Source: Zoogloea dura (GTDB taxonomy: Bacteria; Pseudomonadota; Gammaproteobacteria; Burkholderiales; Rhodocyclaceae). Taken from it: a stretch of DNA of 64,000 nucleotides. Made by a program: the position numbers and the translations under genes. The stretch spans positions 186,001 through 250,000 of the forward strand of contig NZ_JABBGA010000006.1 in the NCBI RefSeq assembly GCF_012927165.1, read 5' to 3'. This document shows positions 61,671-64,000 of the stretch, piece after piece; the first letter of the stretch is position 1, and each line of letters begins with the position of its first letter. The notes beneath the pieces were generated by a model. It was given only the letters and a program-made list of their open reading frames with translations, searched no databases and was not told the origin of the DNA.

Positions 61671-64000
61671 TGCGCTCCTTGAAGATCGGGGGAGGGGGTG
61701 GCGGGAGCCGGTCGCGGGAACAGCCGGCGCACCGCCACGAAGGCCAGGGGAATGAAGAAGAGGCCGAGCACCGTGGCGCTGATCATGCCGCCGAGCACGC
61801 CGGTGCCGATGGCGACGCGGCTGGCCGAGCCGGCGCCGGTGCTGATGGCCAGCGGCAGCACGCCGAGGGCGAAGGCCAGGGAGGTCATCAGGATGGGGCG
61901 CAGGCGCAGGCGCACGGCCTGCAGGGTGGCGTCGATGAGGCTGGCGCCCTCGTCCTGCAACTGCTTGGCAAACTCCACGATCAGGATCGCGTTCTTCGCC
62001 GACAGGCCCACGGTGGTGAGCAGGCCGACCTGGAAATACACGTCGTTGGACAGGCCGCGCAGGCTGGCCGCCAGTACGGCGCCGAGCACGCCCAGGGGCA
62101 CCACCAGCATCACCGAGAAGGGGATAGACCAGCTCTCGTAGAGGGCCGCCAGGCACAGGAACACCACCAGCACCGAGATGGCGTAGAGCAGCGGGGCCTG
62201 GGCGCCGGACAGGCGTTCCTGGAAGGACTGGCCGGTCCATTCAAAGCCGATCCCCTCCGGCAGCTGGCTCATGATCTTCTCGATGGCGGTCATCGCGGTG
62301 CCGGAGCTGACGCCCTCGGCCGGCTCGCCGACGATCTCGAAGGCCGACATGCCGTTGTAGCGCTCAAGCGCGGGCGAGCCCATGGTCCAGCTGGTTGAGG
62401 AGAAGGCCGAGAAGGGCACCATGCCGCCCTCGCCGTTGCGCACGTACCAGCTGGCCAGGTCCTCGCCCATCGAGCGGGCGGGCGCGTCGCCCTGCAGGTA
62501 CACCCGCTTCACGCGGCCCTTGTTGATGAAGTCATTCACATAGGCGCCGCCGCTGGCGGTGGACAGCGTGTCGTTGATGTCCGCCATGGCCAGGCCGAAT
62601 GCGCCGGCCTTCTGGTCGTCGATGGCAAGGCGGAAGCGCGGCGTGTCGTCCAGGCCGTTCTTGCGCACCTTGGTCAGGGCCGGGTCCTTGGCGGCGAGGG
62701 CCAGGAACTGTTCGCGGGCTTCCACCAGCCTGTCGTGGCCGAGGCCGCCGAGATCCTGCAGCTCCACGTCGAAGCCGCTGCTGCTGCCCAGGCCGCGGAT
62801 GGCCGGCGGCAGGATGACGAAGATCTGCGCATCACGCACCGCCGACAGGTCGCGGGTGGCGCGGCGGGCGAAGGCGGCCGCCGCGCTGGCCGGGTCTTCC
62901 CGCTCGCTCCAGTTCTTCAGCTTGATGAAGGAGCGGCCCGCATTCTGGGCATTGCCGCCGTTGCCCATGCCGTTGATGGTGATCAGGCCGGCCACCTCGG
63001 GCTGTTGCAGCATGTAGTCCTCAAGGGCGCTGACGGCCTTGGCGGTGCGTTCCTTGGTGGCGCCGGCCGGCAGCTGGACCATGGCGATGACGAAGCCCTG
63101 ATCCTCTTCCGGCAGGAAGGACGTGGGCAGGCGCAGGAACATGACGCTCAGCGCGCCGATCAGCAGCAGGTACACGACGGCCGCACGTCCGCCACGCCGC
63201 AGCAGGCCGGCAACCCCGCCCTGGTAGCGCTGGCTGTTGCGGTCGAAGGCCTTGTTGAACCACGCAAAGAAGCCGCGGTGATGCGCATGCCCCGGCTTCA
63301 GCACGGCAGCACAGAGGGCCGGGGTGAGGGTCAGCGCCACCAGCACCGAGAGCAGCATGGCCGCCACGATGGTGATCGAGAACTGGCGGTAGATCACGCC
63401 GGTGGAGCCGCCGAAGAAGGCCATCGGGATGAACACCGCCGACAGCACCAGGGCGATGCCGACCAGCGCGCCGGTGATCTCGCCCATCGACTTGCGAGTC
63501 GCCTCGCGCGGCGACAGGCCTTCCTCGCTCATGATCCGCTCGACGTTCTCGACCACCACGATGGCGTCGTCCACCAGCAGGCCGATGGCCAGCACCATGC
63601 CGAACATGGTGAGGGTGTTGATCGAGTAGCCGAACACCGCCAGCACGCCGAAGGTGCCCAGCAACACCACCGGCACGGCCACCGCCGGGATCAGCGTGGC
63701 GCGGATGTTCTGCAGGAACAGGTACATGATCAGCACCACCAGCACGATGGCTTCGATCAGCGTCTTCACCACTTCTTCGATGGAGATGCGCACGAAGGGC
63801 GTGGTGTCGTAGGCGACCACCGACTTGAGCTGCATCTCGGCCGGGAAGAAGCGCGACAGCTCAGTGAGCTTGGCCTGCACCCGGTCGGCCGTCTGCAGGG
63901 CGTTGGCGCCGGCGGCGAGCTTGATGCCGATGGCCGCCGAGGGCTTGCCGTTGTAGCGCACGCTGACGTCGTAGCTCTCGCCGCCCAGCTCGATGCGGGC
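61667..64000 (-). CDS. RND efflux pump inner-membrane transporter (AcrB/MexB type), truncated by window edge
   Basis: This is the C-terminal 777 residues of a hydrophobe/amphiphile RND pump; family length is about 1040, so the start is beyond 64000. The proton-relay aspartate pair is present in [16 protein letters not shown], and the porter-domain segments and TM repeats follow. The frame is open to the last base ([16 protein letters not shown] is in frame before the first listed start). The gene for the membrane-fusion protein should lie just outside the window. Likely substrates are aromatic or hydrophobic compounds (family knowledge). Confidence 0.95.
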   Translation of the reverse strand, partial: ARIELGGESYDVSVRYNGKPSAAIGIKLAAGANALQTADRVQAKLTELSRFFPAEMQLKSVVAYDTTPFVRISIEEVVKTLIEAIVLVVLIMYLFLQNIRATLIPAVAVPVVLLGTFGVLAVFGYSINTLTMFGMVLAIGLLVDDAIVVVENVERIMSEEGLSPREATRKSMGEITGALVGIALVLSAVFIPMAFFGGSTGVIYRQFSITIVAAMLLSVLVALTLTPALCAAVLKPGHAHHRGFFAWFNKAFDRNSQRYQGGVAGLLRRGGRAAVVYLLLIGALSVMFLRLPTSFLPEEDQGFVIAMVQLPAGATKERTAKAVSALEDYMLQQPEVAGLITINGMGNGGNAQNAGRSFIKLKNWSEREDPASAAAAFARRATRDLSAVRDAQIFVILPPAIRGLGSSSGFDVELQDLGGLGHDRLVEAREQFLALAAKDPALTKVRKNGLDDTPRFRLAIDDQKAGAFGLAMADINDTLSTASGGAYVNDFINKGRVKRVYLQGDAPARSMGEDLASWYVRNGEGGMVPFSAFSSTSWTMGSPALERYNGMSAFEIVGEPAEGVSSGTAMTAIEKIMSQLPEGIGFEWTGQSFQERLSGAQAPLLYAISVLVVFLCLAALYESWSIPFSVMLVVPLGVLGAVLAASLRGLSNDVYFQVGLLTTVGLSAKNAILIVEFAKQLQDEGASLIDATLQAVRLRLRPILMTSLAFALGVLPLAISTGAGSASRVAIGTGVLGGMISATVLGLFFIPLAFVAVRRLFPRPAPATPSPDLQGAQ

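Overview
The window is high-GC DNA from an aerobic or facultative proteobacterium. Betaproteobacteria, probably Rhodocyclales (Azoarcus/Thauera/Azospira-like), fit best. The reasons are the gene orders pheT-ihfA-merR, rsgA-M48 peptidase-orn and alaA-hom with thrC nearby, and the aromatic-degradation genes. The lineage is inferred from gene content, not from a search. The window starts inside pheT and ends inside an RND pump gene.

Region 1 (1-27.0 kb) is mostly housekeeping. It holds pheT, ihfA, a MerR-like gene, a solitary Anbu proteasome-type peptidase, rsgA with an M48 membrane peptidase, orn, zapE opposite a LysR gene, a cAMP-binding/CBS/DUF294 signalling protein coupled to a degenerate exonuclease, an esterase, a MaoC protein, a LysR gene facing an acetyl-CoA hydrolase/CoA-transferase, selD facing mnmH (selU), an HPt protein, a PIN-PhoH protein, bcp and alaA-hom...thrC. 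A three-gene islet (DUF2249, HPP-CBS, polytopic membrane protein) separates hom from thrC. A 332-base gap at 7.8-8.1 kb carries an unusual cluster of palindromes.

Region 2 (27.1-38.0 kb) is a Nit1C-type cluster: Sll0783-like protein, Nit1 nitrilase, radical SAM enzyme, GNAT, AIR-synthase-like protein, GT4 glycosyltransferase, MSMEG_0570-like protein and flavoprotein. A LnmK-like protein and an EamA exporter follow. The cluster has been linked in the literature to cyanide assimilation and nitrogen starvation. Here a MocR-type (GntR-aminotransferase) regulator precedes it, three copies of a 16-bp near-palindrome lie around that regulator, and the operon has a consensus sigma-54 promoter followed by a structured leader.

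Region 3 (38.1-43.4 kb) is a signalling block: a beta-propeller lipoprotein, a response regulator and a large hybrid histidine kinase.

Region 4 (43.5-58.8 kb) is aromatic catabolism. It contains a LysR gene facing an aldo/keto reductase and benE, then benR, a RidA-like gene and benDCBA on the minus strand. Divergently there is a catechol 2,3-dioxygenase with a five-gene Liv-type ABC transporter and a hemerythrin protein. The benA/dioxygenase intergenic region has two back-to-back promoters, each with paired XylS/BenR boxes. Benzoate would enter through BenE or the ABC system, be converted to catechol by BenABCD and be ring-cleaved in the meta mode; the later meta-pathway genes are not in the window.

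Region 5 (58.8-64.0 kb) has a REP-like hairpin, a ferric-reductase-like flavocytochrome, and an RND pump with its outer-membrane lipoprotein.
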